Assembly (NCBI GenBank): GCA_963713545.1
Contig: CAVQME010000002.1
Span: 434,001 to 498,000, forward strand
Direction: 5' to 3'
DNA: 64,000 bases
From: CAVPLM01 sp963713545
Lineage (GTDB): Bacteria > Actinomycetota > Thermoleophilia > RBG-16-64-13
Below are positions 7,620 through 15,942 of this stretch, in pieces; the first letter of the stretch is position 1, and each line of letters starts with the position of its first letter. The translations under genes were made by a program, and so were the position numbers. Under the pieces are notes generated by a model. The model searched no databases, had not been told where the DNA came from, and worked only from the letters and a program-made list of their open reading frames with translations.

Positions 7620-9074
7620 CTAGGCCGCTCCCCGCTGTGCAGCCGCGCCCTGTTCTCTGGCCGCCTTCCTCATCTTGATCACCTGGCTGATGCTCTCGAT
7701 CCGCGTACGGAGAGCTTCCTGGCTGTAGTCACGGTCGTCGAAGAAGTCGGCCTCGATGTAGAAGGTGGGGACACCGGTGGCCTTTTCGACCTCCTTGGCG
7801 CCCAGCTTGTGGATCTGGCCGATCCAGCGGTCGTAGTCGAAGAAGCCCAGGAGCAGCCCGTCGACCTTCACCCGGTTGACCTTCTCGATCCAGGTCTTGA
7901 CCTCGGTGTGACACCCCATGCCGAACACCATCCTCAGCCACTGCTCGGCGACGTTCAGATAGACGTCATCGTGACTGGGTGGGATCAACTGCTTCTCGGA
8001 CGGGATCATGCCCAGGCTGAACGAGGTGGCGACACCATTGTCCATGAACACCTTGTCCACCCAGGGGACCGCGTAAGGGATGAAGAACGCAGCTATCTTG
8101 GGGGCTCCCTTGGGATAGTCGCCGGTGCCGTTCGCGACCTGCTGTTTGACCTCCTCGATCATGGTGTCGAGGGCGTCCTCCATGTGCTCGATACCTGTGT
8201 TGAAAGGCATAGAGAAGGGGTGGCAGAAGTTGTTGAGCTCCGAGCCGCGCAGCATCTGCGGGTCGGCCTCCCCCACCAGGCGGGTGAGGACGTCGGTCTT
8301 GCCCAGATAGCGCTGGAAATCTTCGGCCGCGGCGGCGAGGTGCTCTTCCCGCACCCGCACCCCCGTGATCCGCTGGACCTCCTCGTAGGCGTCCTTGAAA
8401 GCGCCCGCGAGGTACTCCACCCTCTCCGGTATCTCGTCGTCGACCTCTCCCAAGCAGGTGTCGTGCGGCAGCCGGGTGATGACAGCGAACCACTGGTCGT
8501 CGTACATGCAGTTGATGAACTCGTCGACCTTGGTCGCCTCATCGCATACCAGACCGAAGGACCACTGGATGTCGGGGGCCGGCACCACATCTTTGAGCCG
8601 GAGCCCGATCCTGAGCTTGTTGAGGGCGCAGTGGCGGCAGCCGTAGGTGACCCCGGCTTGCTCGGCCAACTCGAAGAGAGGCGCGCCTTTGTGGAAGAGC
8701 GGCTGAAGGAAGTTCATCAGGCACATGTCGGGGAAGCTGACGAAGATCTTGTCCCCCCCGGCCTTCTTGATGGCCTGGTAGGGTGTGAGGATGGCCGGGA
8801 TGATGCCGTAGACCAGCTTGACGCCGTTCTTCTTGTGCTCCACGAGGTGGGCATGGTCGATGGCCTCTCGCGTGATCGCCCCGATCATCTTGCGGATGCC
8901 CAGATACTTGAGGTCCCACATCTCCGGGATCCACTCGCGGACGGCGAACTCCATGTCTTCTTCTGTCAGCCCCAGACGGGTAGCGGCCTCTACCCACCGC
9001 GGCAAGATCTGTTGCCGCTCTTTGCCTTCGTAGGCGCCCAGCTCGAGATACTCTTCGTAGATGGTGCTCGCCAT
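7620..9074 (-). CDS. 2-hydroxyacyl-CoA dehydratase / benzoyl-CoA reductase BcrB-like subunit
   Basis: 484 residues, HGD-D family (PF06050), longer than the usual 400-440. Candidate Fe-S ligands include Cys118 (F-P-D-M-C) and Cys146/Cys149 (Y-G-C-R-H-C). The C-terminal end (R-I-E-S-I) resembles the family's final helix. With the next gene upstream it should form a heterodimer carrying [4Fe-4S] clusters, which uses an electron from the activase to eliminate water from an (R)-2-hydroxyacyl-CoA or to reduce an aromatic acyl-CoA. The ATG lies two bases after the stop of its partner gene. Whether the substrate is hydroxyacyl-CoA or benzoyl-CoA-like cannot be read from the sequence. Confidence 0.88.
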   Translation of the reverse strand: MASTIYEEYLELGAYEGKERQQILPRWVEAATRLGLTEEDMEFAVREWIPEMWDLKYLGIRKMIGAITREAIDHAHLVEHKKNGVKLVYGIIPAILTPYQAIKKAGGDKIFVSFPDMCLMNFLQPLFHKGAPLFELAEQAGVTYGCRHCALNKLRIGLRLKDVVPAPDIQWSFGLVCDEATKVDEFINCMYDDQWFAVITRLPHDTCLGEVDDEIPERVEYLAGAFKDAYEEVQRITGVRVREEHLAAAAEDFQRYLGKTDVLTRLVGEADPQMLRGSELNNFCHPFSMPFNTGIEHMEDALDTMIEEVKQQVANGTGDYPKGAPKIAAFFIPYAVPWVDKVFMDNGVATSFSLGMIPSEKQLIPPSHDDVYLNVAEQWLRMVFGMGCHTEVKTWIEKVNRVKVDGLLLGFFDYDRWIGQIHKLGAKEVEKATGVPTFYIEADFFDDRDYSQEALRTRIESISQVIKMRKAAREQGAAAQRGAA

Positions 9075-9076
9075 GT

Positions 9077-10231
9077 TTACCTACCTCTCCGCAGGCTCTC
9101 GACAAAGCTCTCGATCTTGGTGTTCAGGGGGCCGGTGGCCTCCCGCGAATACTCGTATGAGGTCTCCAGCTTGAGGAGCGGCACCTTGAGCTCGCTCAGC
9201 CACTTGGCGATGACCGTGCACTCCATGTCGTAGATCTCGTCGTACGCGAGCTGATACCAGACCACACCGTCGATCCGGTAGTCCTCGATGAGTGTCCGCA
9301 TGTGCTCGAAACGGTCTTTCCAGGCGGGCTGGAAGATGTTGACGGGAACTTTGTCCAGGTATCTCGCGCGCCACAGATTCCTGAGCGGCTCGCCCTCGAT
9401 AGCCGTATCCCAGCGATACCAGCGGATGCCTTCGTCCAGCATCTCCGTTGCGATGAGCGCTCCGGAATCCTCCAGGTTCTTCACCACCAGATAGTCCCCG
9501 ACGGCGACGGCGTGGCCGGCCAGAAGGACCCGCGGAGCGTTCTTCGGGAACTTCGCCGGCGCGGCTTGGAGGGCGGTATAGGCCTGGTCGAGCTTCGCGG
9601 CAGCTACCTGCGGCTCGGTGAAGAACGAGTGGTGGTTCAGGTGGATGAACTCGTACCCACCTAGTGGCGGGGAGTCCTCCTTTCTCAGCTCGTCGATCTT
9701 GCGGAGGGCCAGGTGTATCTCGTTCGAGTAGCCGATGTACTCGAGAAGCTTCTCGTCGCTGACGATGTTGCCGGTCAGCTCCTCCAGCCTCGCCTTCAGC
9801 TGCTCCAGTTCGCGGAAGTAGTACTCCCCCGCATAGGGCTTGTCCCAGTTGGGGGGCACGCCCACCTTGAAGACCGGCAGTCCCTTGTGCTCGAGGAGCT
9901 CGGCGATCCTCTGGATGTGGCACTCCTGCTGACTCGCCACGATGAGGTCGGCCAGCGGCATCACCGGGTCGAGGCCCATCAGATGGAAGCCGGCGACAGA
10001 CCGGGCCAGCGGGTTGAGGAACCGGAGCATATCCTCCAGCACCGCCTCTGGCGGCTCCGGCTCTCCCCCCCGGCAGATGAGGTACGGCTCCACGCCTGCA
10101 GCATAGAGCAGCTCCTCGGGGACGAAGGGGCCGATGTACGCAACGATCTTCTTGCCCTCTTGCTTGAGCTTCCGGAGCTCGGCCGGTCTGTCCGTCGCAA
10201 GCTGGGCGAACTCTTTCATCACATCTTCCAT
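9077..10231 (-). CDS. 2-hydroxyacyl-CoA dehydratase / benzoyl-CoA reductase BcrC-like subunit
   Basis: 384 residues from the ATG at 10231, which has AAGGAG nine bases upstream; an in-frame GTG at 10264 would add 11 residues but lacks a ribosome binding site. HGD-D family: P-E-E-L-L-Y-A-A-G-V-E-P near residues 38-49, Cys53 and Cys104 as likely cluster ligands, and a C-terminal L-K-L-E-T-S-Y followed by the K-I-E-S-F-V-E-S-L helix. The length fits the smaller subunit of two-subunit dehydratases. It is paired with the 484-residue homologue and the activase downstream, and a FAD flavoprotein upstream. Confidence 0.9.
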   Translation of the reverse strand: MEDVMKEFAQLATDRPAELRKLKQEGKKIVAYIGPFVPEELLYAAGVEPYLICRGGEPEPPEAVLEDMLRFLNPLARSVAGFHLMGLDPVMPLADLIVASQQECHIQRIAELLEHKGLPVFKVGVPPNWDKPYAGEYYFRELEQLKARLEELTGNIVSDEKLLEYIGYSNEIHLALRKIDELRKEDSPPLGGYEFIHLNHHSFFTEPQVAAAKLDQAYTALQAAPAKFPKNAPRVLLAGHAVAVGDYLVVKNLEDSGALIATEMLDEGIRWYRWDTAIEGEPLRNLWRARYLDKVPVNIFQPAWKDRFEHMRTLIEDYRIDGVVWYQLAYDEIYDMECTVIAKWLSELKVPLLKLETSYEYSREATGPLNTKIESFVESLRRGR

Positions 10232-10283
10232 CCAAGTCTTCTCCTTCGCCTGGGAGGCGCGCACGTGACCGGGCCTGTGGGCT

Positions 10284-11720
10284 CTACTTCCCTAGGTATT
10301 GCAGCGCGTTCTCCCCCGCCATGCGTCCGGAGTTCACGGCGAAGCTGAGCGAACCGCCGGTCGTCGAGACCTCGTACGTGTCGCCGAGAAGACCGCCGAC
10401 GCAACACCCGGCAGCGTAAAGGCCGGGGATCACCTCATAGTCCTTTGTCAGGACTTGCAGCCTTTCGTTGACCCTGATGCCGCCGTTGGTCATAAAGGCG
10501 CTGGGGCCGAGGAGTATCGCGTAGAAAGGCGGCTTGCTGATCTCCTGGAGATAACGGGGGTCCTTGCCGAAGACGAAGTCACAGCCGGCATCGTAGCACT
10601 GGTTGTATTCTTCTACAGTCGCGAGGAAGGCATCGACAGGAACGCCGATCTTCACGGCGAGTTCTTCCAGGGACCCGACCCGGAAGACCTTGCGCTCCTT
10701 CATGCCTCTCTCCAGTTCGCTATCGATGTCCGGGAGCGGCGCCAGGATGTCGTAGAACTCGCCCAGCACGTACAGTAGGCTGTTTGGTTCCTTCAGGGAC
10801 TCCTTCGTCACGTCGTCGAAGATGCACCAGACAGTGGCCTCCGGCTGGCTGACCAACGCGTTTCCTTGCATAGGGAAACTCCAGCAGATGGATTCATCGC
10901 AGTAGCGCTGGCCCAGTCGGTTTACGAAAAGACGGGGCTGATACCCGGCCTGGAGTAGCTGCGAGGCAAGATCCTCGCCTGGAACGAGTACGATAGTCTG
11001 AATCACGCCGAGGCCGTCTGCATCTGCTCCCACATCCCACGCCATCTGGATGGGCCCGCCCATTTGTTGTGACGGGACCACGGGCCGGGTGAAGCCCCCC
11101 TTGCAGTACTTGCTGACCCACTCCTTGTTGTCCTGATACCCGCCTGACCCGATCAAGACGGCTCTCGCCGTAGCCTTGATGCTGCTGCCGTCCTTAGCTT
11201 TCGCGATTACGCCCGCCGCCCGGCCATTGTCCATCACCAGGCTCTGAACGGGCGTCTCCAATAACACTTGGATGTTCTCCTGTTGCCGCACTCTTTCGTA
11301 GAGGGGCTTGATCAGGCCTTCCTGGCCAAAGCCGACGAACTGGTGCCACACACGCGGAGTGAGGGGAGAGATGTTGTAGAGTCCGCTGAAGCGGGCTCCG
11401 AGATCTTCAAGCCACTGGATCGTGGCGCCGGACCTCTCCATGAAATTCCTGACCAGACGGGCGTTCGCCAACCAGTGGGTCTCCTCCATGTGGGTGTGGA
11501 AGGCTTCATTGAGGGTGAGCGCGACTTTCGCCTTTTTCTGCATGTGGCTCCCAACCGCGAACATCCCCTCGGCATGATTGGTCATGCCGCCGACTTCGTT
11601 CATCTGCTCGAACATGAGAACGGAGGCGCCCCCGAAACTGAGCGTAAGTGCCGCGGCCAGGCCCGTAGCACCACTTCCGATGATCACAACGTCGGCTTCC
11701 ATGCTCCTCTCGTACTCCAT
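10284..11720 (-). CDS. FAD-dependent oxidoreductase, fumarate reductase / KstD-type flavoprotein
   Basis: 478 residues from the ATG at 11720, chosen because GGAG lies six bases upstream; a GTG at 11750 is possible. V-V-I-I-G-S-G-A-T-G-L-A-A-A (11-24) is the FAD dinucleotide-binding loop, followed by E-V-G-G-M-T-N-H. The C-terminal end has M-T-N-G-G-I-R-V-N and G-L-Y-A-A-G-C-C-V-G-G, the second FAD contact typical of FAD_binding_2 proteins. No heme or Fe-S motifs are visible, so it is the stand-alone flavoprotein type. First gene of the unit with the dehydratase subunits (53-base gap), which suggests it reduces or oxidises a C=C bond in the same acyl pathway. The substrate is unknown. Confidence 0.85.
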   Translation of the reverse strand: MEYERSMEADVVIIGSGATGLAAALTLSFGGASVLMFEQMNEVGGMTNHAEGMFAVGSHMQKKAKVALTLNEAFHTHMEETHWLANARLVRNFMERSGATIQWLEDLGARFSGLYNISPLTPRVWHQFVGFGQEGLIKPLYERVRQQENIQVLLETPVQSLVMDNGRAAGVIAKAKDGSSIKATARAVLIGSGGYQDNKEWVSKYCKGGFTRPVVPSQQMGGPIQMAWDVGADADGLGVIQTIVLVPGEDLASQLLQAGYQPRLFVNRLGQRYCDESICWSFPMQGNALVSQPEATVWCIFDDVTKESLKEPNSLLYVLGEFYDILAPLPDIDSELERGMKERKVFRVGSLEELAVKIGVPVDAFLATVEEYNQCYDAGCDFVFGKDPRYLQEISKPPFYAILLGPSAFMTNGGIRVNERLQVLTKDYEVIPGLYAAGCCVGGLLGDTYEVSTTGGSLSFAVNSGRMAGENALQYLGK

Positions 11721-11898
11721 TGCGGTCTCCAATCTCCCTGTGATGTCCACAGCCGGTCGCCCCGACCTTCGTCCTGCATGCCATTGTACCTACGCCGCCA
11801 CCTCCACGGTCAAGAGTTGAACGCGTCGCCCGTGAGAGGCGCGAGAGAAGCGCCCACGAGGACTAGATCTTCTCCACGCGTCCGCCTTCAAGGCAAAT

Positions 11899-11932
11899 GT
11901 CCCTCCCCAGACGCCACGGTCCGGGGAGGGAC
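11899..11932 (-). terminator. Hairpin terminator after the isochorismatase-like gene
   Basis: Inverted repeat GTCCCTCCCC / GGGGAGGGAC, a perfect 10-bp stem with a 14-base loop, lies 24 bases downstream of the stop at 11956. Only a short ATTTG follows, so it is a GC-type terminator without a strong U tract. Confidence 0.6.
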
Positions 11933-11955
11933 GCGATCGGGTCCGGTCTCCCGGC

Positions 11956-12558
11956 TCAGAGATGCGCTAGTACGTCGTCGGTGGTGGTGACGAGGGCGAT
12001 GGCCGGGATCATCGATTTGAAGATAACCTCGTGCAGCTCCTTGTTGCCGTCGGTAGCGGTGTCGATCGGAACGATGAGGTTGTACAGGCGATCGGCCAGC
12101 GCGAAGGCGGCGGTGCCCACGGCCATGCCCGTGGCCACGCCGGCCAGCACCACCGTCTCGATGCCTTGATCGACCAGATACTTCTCCAGGTCGTTCCCCT
12201 GGAAGATGCCGAAGGGCCAGTTGTAGAAGACGGGCTCCTCGCCCTGGGGGGCCAGTTCTTCGATGACCTCCACGTCGGGGGTGCCCATGAGGTTGACTGT
12301 CGACCGCTGGACACTCGGCCAGAACCTGCCATAGACCGGGAACTTCGTGTCGGCCGGCGTGTAGGCGTTGACGAAGATCACCGGCAGGCCCTTCTCCCTA
12401 AAAGCAGCGACGAGAGCCTGCATCTTGGGTACGACGCCGTCTTCCCAGGTGGCCCTGATATGACCCAGTGGCTCCAGCGGGCTCGGGGCCTTGACGATGG
12501 CGTTCTGCATGTGGATCAGCAGCAGCGCCGTCTTGCCCTCGAGTTGCCAATCACTCAT
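11956..12558 (-). CDS. Isochorismatase-fold protein lacking the catalytic triad
   Basis: 200 residues from the ATG preceded by GGAG-AGGCGGTAGAA. The fold is clear: A-L-L-L-I-H-M-Q-N (11-19), F-G-I-F-Q-G-N-D-L (116-124), and V-V-L-A-G-V-A-T-G (136-144). The three residues that define cysteine hydrolases of this family are all changed: Asp to His16, Lys to Asn113, Cys to Ala146. It should not hydrolyse amides by the known mechanism and may be a binding or scaffold subunit, or use other chemistry. It lies 55 bases downstream of a creatinase-like M24 gene; the family's N-carbamoylsarcosine amidase is a functional neighbour of creatinase in creatinine breakdown, but that activity cannot be claimed here. 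Confidence 0.85.
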   Translation of the reverse strand: MSDWQLEGKTALLLIHMQNAIVKAPSPLEPLGHIRATWEDGVVPKMQALVAAFREKGLPVIFVNAYTPADTKFPVYGRFWPSVQRSTVNLMGTPDVEVIEELAPQGEEPVFYNWPFGIFQGNDLEKYLVDQGIETVVLAGVATGMAVGTAAFALADRLYNLIVPIDTATDGNKELHEVIFKSMIPAIALVTTTDDVLAHL

Positions 12559-12613
12559 TTCTACCGCCTCTCCGTTTCTGGTTGTGGTCGCTCTACCCGG
12601 AGCAGTGGCTGGC

Positions 12614-13814
12614 TCAGAGAAGGACGAGTTCCTGCGGGTCGTTGTGGATCTTCTCGGCCCCGTTCGGATCACCCACGATGTAGTTGTCGCAGCAATTCAC
12701 CCACACCCTCCCGGGCTTGACCAGGACCGGGTGCACCGCGATGTTCATCCCCTCGACGAGGTCCCACGGCTCGTCCGGGCGGATGCTGGGCCGCTCGACG
12801 AGCGAATAGCCCTGACCGTGCGCAAAGGAACGGCTGGGCGGAGCATACCCACGTGCGACCATGAACTCCCGAGCCATGCTGTAGAGCTCGCTCGCAGCTT
12901 GCCCCCGGCACCATGTGCTTGGCGAGCATGTGCTGGCACTCGACGGCGTACGCCCAGGCATCTTTGAGTTCCTGGTCCGGTTCGCATCCGACGCAGAAGA
13001 TACGGCAGATCTCCGCGTACAGCCCTCCCGGGCCATTGGTCTCGTTAAGAACGGAGAGTTGGTCGCCGTTCTGGATGACCCTTCCCTGCAGGTGGTACAC
13101 GTCGAAGGGTACGAACGTACCCATGGGCCCTGAGTTGACCAGGACCAGACCCCGTCCGCTCCCGTGCTTCGACATGAAGTAATGGACCTCGGCGTAAACG
13201 TCGTAGTCGTGCATGCCCGGCTTGACGGTCTGCCGCAGGTGTTCGACACAGTCGTCCTGGATCTTGGCGGTCAGCTTGGTCGCCCTGATCTCCTCCGGAC
13301 TCTTGCGGGCGCGGAGCTGGTCGATCCACTCGGTGGCATCCACGAAGGTGGCCTCAGGGAGATTCTCCTGTAGGTAGGTAGCGAAGGTCACCGGGATGGA
13401 GGTCGGCTCCACCCAGCCGATGGTCGCCTTGGGCTTTCCTTTCATGGCATCGAGCGCCAGCTTGGCATCGTAATGCTTGGAGAAGCTGTGCGTGGGGAAG
13501 TACACATCGCCCCAACTGTTCTTGATGCCCCGGGCGCCCCACTTGGGCGGGAATCCCTGCGGCAGCGGAGGCTCGTTCCCGCAGTTGATCACGGTCATGT
13601 CTTCGTCCAAGGCGAACACGACCGACATGGGGAACTGGTGACGCGCCGTCCAGTCGGTGAACCAGCGGAGACTTCCCCCCATGAACTCCTCTTGGTTCTG
13701 CATAACGAGATAGTCGATCTTCTGCTCCCGCATCACCTCCCGGACGGCGTCCCAGCGACGCTGCAACTCCTCCTCTGAGGTGGGATCGATGAACCTGCCC
13801 ATCGGGTTTTCCAT
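12614..13814 (-). CDS. Creatinase-like M24 family protein (reading frame broken by one extra base)
   Basis: Start ATG (M-E-N-P-M-G-R-F) with AGGAG eight bases upstream. Coding text runs in one frame to K-H-M-V-P-G near 12905 and resumes in the +1 frame as Q-A-A-S-E-L-Y-S-M-A-R-E-F through to the stop. Dropping one C from the five-base run at 12902-12906 restores a 399-residue protein with an N-terminal creatinase domain and a pita-bread C-terminal domain (G-G-L-Y-A-E-I-C-R; H-G-Q-G-Y-S-L-V-E-R-P). The metal-binding Asp pair of aminopeptidase P reads Asn and Glu here, as in metal-free creatinase-type members. Relatives include creatinase and ectoine hydrolase. The break may be a sequence error. 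Confidence 0.8.
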
Positions 13815-13899
13815 GTTCTCTGCTCCTCGTGGGTCGATAACGCGACTGTTGTCTTCTGGGTTCGTATGACAAACCGCGCAGCGCTCTTGCGTGAAGACC

Positions 13900-13930
13900 A
13901 GCGTACTTTCCCGCCGCAGACGGGTGTCAA
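13900..13930 (-). promoter_or_regulatory. Putative promoter of the M24/isochorismatase-like genes
   Basis: Perfect TTGACA (13930-13925), 19-base spacer, then TACGCT (13905-13900), a TA-N3-T -10. It lies 86 bases upstream of the M24 start. The long spacer lowers confidence. Confidence 0.4.
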
Positions 13931-14130
13931 TCGGAGCGACGCCGGCAGGGGCCTGCGCCGCCCTCTGGCACAGCGCTCGACGATATCTCAGCTTCGGGCG
14001 GGCGTCCAGCGTCCAGCGCCGGCTTAGACTCCTAGGCCCTTCATCCCCGGTAGCGCCTTTTGGGGTGCAGTGACGTTGGGCCGCTTCCATGAAGTTGAGA
14101 TCGCACAGCGCCACGAAAGCGAGCGTACAC

Positions 14131-14160
14131 GGGGCCCGTCCCTCGAAAGGGACGGGCCCC
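14131..14160 (-). terminator. Strong GC hairpin terminator
   Basis: Perfect 13-bp stem (GGGGCCCGTCCCT with its complement) around a four-base loop, 37 bases past the aminotransferase stop. There is no U tract on either side. It is likely the end of the transcript that contains the aminotransferase gene. Confidence 0.75.
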
Positions 14161-14197
14161 GGCCTGATCTGGGCTCAGAGTGTCGCCGAGACGCTTG

Positions 14198-15577
14198 CTA
14201 GGCGGTCACTTCCTTGACCATCTCCTCGAACGCGTTCACGTAGCGGTCGATGTCCTCGTCGGTGTGCTGCACCGAGAGGGTCCATTCCTCTTCGCGCCCG
14301 GGAGCCATGATCACGCCCCGGTTCATGTTGTAGAGCCAGGCGAGGTTGCAGAGCTCGAAGTCCTGATACTTGATGAACGACTCGTAGTCGGTGATCTTGT
14401 CGGTGGCGAAGTTGACGCAGCCCTTGGACGAGATGCCGACCGTGTAGCCGGGGAAGTCGTATTTGGCGCAGACGGCGTCACACTCACTGATGAGGCGGTC
14501 GTTCAAATAGTTGAGGTGCTTGTAGGCATCGGGAGTCATGACCTGCTCCAGGCTGGCCCGGGCCGCGGCCATGGACAGCGGGTTGCCACTGTAGGTGCCC
14601 ACCTGGTAGACCTTGCCGCTCTCGACCACTCCCATGACCTCGGCCGATCCGCCGATGGCTCCCGACGGCAGGCCGCCGGCCAGCGCCTTCGCCAGGGTGA
14701 CCATGTCGGGTACCACACCGTACCGCTCGACCGCGCCGCCCGCCGCCGTGCAGATGCCGGTCTTCACCTCGTCGAAGATGAGTACGATCCCGTACTTCTT
14801 GGTGATCTCGCGCACCGCTTCGAGGTAACCCGGCTCGGGCAGGACCACGCCCAGGTTCATCATGGCCGCTTCCATGATGACGCAGGCCGGTTTGCGCCCC
14901 TCTTCGATCAGGTGCTGGATGCGAGCCTCCATCATCGGGGCGTCGTTGAAGGGCACAGCCGCGGTCATGGCGATGACGGCTTTGGGGATGCCGGCACCGT
15001 ACGAGACCGACTTGTAGTTGTCGCGCGGACCGATCTCGCCCCAGTCGGCCACACCCAGGCTCACCATCACGTAATCGTGATGGCCGTGATAGGAGCCGAA
15101 GATCTTGACCACCTGTTCTTGGCCGGTATACGCGCGGGCGATGCGGATGGCGTCCATGGTGGCCTCGGACCCGGAGTTCACGAAGCGCCACTTGGGAAGA
15201 CGGAAATTCTTGGCCAGATGCTCGGCCACGATGACCGAGTCCTCTGTGGGCAACGCGAACTGCGTGCCTAGCTCGCACCGCTTGCGGATCGCTTCGATGA
15301 TGGCCGGATGTGCGTGTCCCTGCACCATGCAGCCGAAGCCGTTATGGAAGTCGCTGAGCTCGTGGCCGTCGATGGAGTATATCTTCGAGCCTTTGCCGTG
15401 GCTGAAATACACGGGATAGGGATCGCGCATCTGATAGGTGGAGGCGACGCCGTTGACGAGCGACTTGGACGCCCGCTTGAACAGCTCGTATGACTTGGGA
15501 GTCTCGGCCTCGAGGCGTTTCTCCTCCCGCTCCGCCAGCTCGGCGATGCGTTTACGATCGATCGTCACTGATGCCAT
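14198..15577 (-). CDS. Class III aminotransferase (glutamate-1-semialdehyde aminomutase-like)
   Basis: 459 residues. Fold type I PLP enzyme: N-S-G-S-E-A-T-M-D-A-I-R in the cofactor-phosphate region, S-Y-H-G-H-H-D aromatic stacking segment, F-D-E-V-K-T-G with the Asp that holds the pyridine nitrogen, and L-A-K-A-L-A-G-G-L-P-S-G with the Schiff-base Lys near residue 295. The overall text is closest to the HemL-like subgroup, but the gene sits with an APC permease, a saccharopine-dehydrogenase-like enzyme and the creatinase-like gene rather than heme genes. A catabolic omega-aminotransferase or amino-mutase role is therefore more likely. A GGGGG lies seven bases before the ATG. Confidence 0.85.
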   Translation of the reverse strand: MASVTIDRKRIAELAEREEKRLEAETPKSYELFKRASKSLVNGVASTYQMRDPYPVYFSHGKGSKIYSIDGHELSDFHNGFGCMVQGHAHPAIIEAIRKRCELGTQFALPTEDSVIVAEHLAKNFRLPKWRFVNSGSEATMDAIRIARAYTGQEQVVKIFGSYHGHHDYVMVSLGVADWGEIGPRDNYKSVSYGAGIPKAVIAMTAAVPFNDAPMMEARIQHLIEEGRKPACVIMEAAMMNLGVVLPEPGYLEAVREITKKYGIVLIFDEVKTGICTAAGGAVERYGVVPDMVTLAKALAGGLPSGAIGGSAEVMGVVESGKVYQVGTYSGNPLSMAAARASLEQVMTPDAYKHLNYLNDRLISECDAVCAKYDFPGYTVGISSKGCVNFATDKITDYESFIKYQDFELCNLAWLYNMNRGVIMAPGREEEWTLSVQHTDEDIDRYVNAFEEMVKEVTA

Positions 15578-15683
15578 GTTTGAACCCCCAGGTCTCTGGT
15601 CGTGGTGATGCCACCAACGCCTTTTCTACATGATACCCGGCCGAAGGCCCCCTGCACGATTCTCGAGAGAGCGCGCCGACCGT

Positions 15684-15941
15684 TCACGGCTCGAGCGTAA
15701 GATCCTCTACCTTCGCCAGTTCCTTCCGGACTTCTCGATCGGACATCTTCCGGCCCCACACCTCCCACTGACCCACCGAGCCGCCCCGCTCGAGCAGCAC
15801 CGGCCGGAGCTCCACCCACCGGCTCACCCGGTAGAGCTCTCCCTCGTGCTGCAAGATCCGCCCCACGGCCCAGGCGGGATTGCCAAAAGGCGACTCGTGC
15901 GTTCTGAACAGTAGCCGCTCGCGGCGTCCGAACCAGGGCAC
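15684..15941 (-). CDS. Small protein of unknown function
   Basis: 85 residues with a GTG start one base after the stop of the dehydrogenase gene. No known motif is recognised. The text is rich in Arg, Glu and Trp, with no signal peptide or membrane segment; residues about 25-45 could form beta strands (G-R-I-L-Q-H-E-G-E-L-Y-R-V). Evidence for coding is positional: same strand, abutting its neighbour, filling the gap before the aminotransferase gene, with an AAGGAG 15 bases upstream, which is rather far. It could be spurious. Confidence 0.45.
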   Translation of the reverse strand: MPWFGRRERLLFRTHESPFGNPAWAVGRILQHEGELYRVSRWVELRPVLLERGGSVGQWEVWGRKMSDREVRKELAKVEDLTLEP

Positions 15942-15942
15942 G

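Larger units (their letters stand above)
13815..14197. other. Intergenic region (about 380 bases)
   Basis: The frame upstream of the M24 gene stays open for 100 codons but shows no recognisable domain and has no ribosome binding site. The stretch holds a candidate promoter (13900-13930) for the M24 gene and a strong terminator hairpin (14131-14160) for the aminotransferase gene. I see nothing else. Confidence 0.5.

Noticed and set aside
7314..9233. Long plus-strand open frame (639 codons) opposite the dehydratase genes
   Set aside because: It is the antisense of clearly coding minus-strand genes, rich in Arg/Gly/His/Leu text with no domain; it results from GC-rich codon use.
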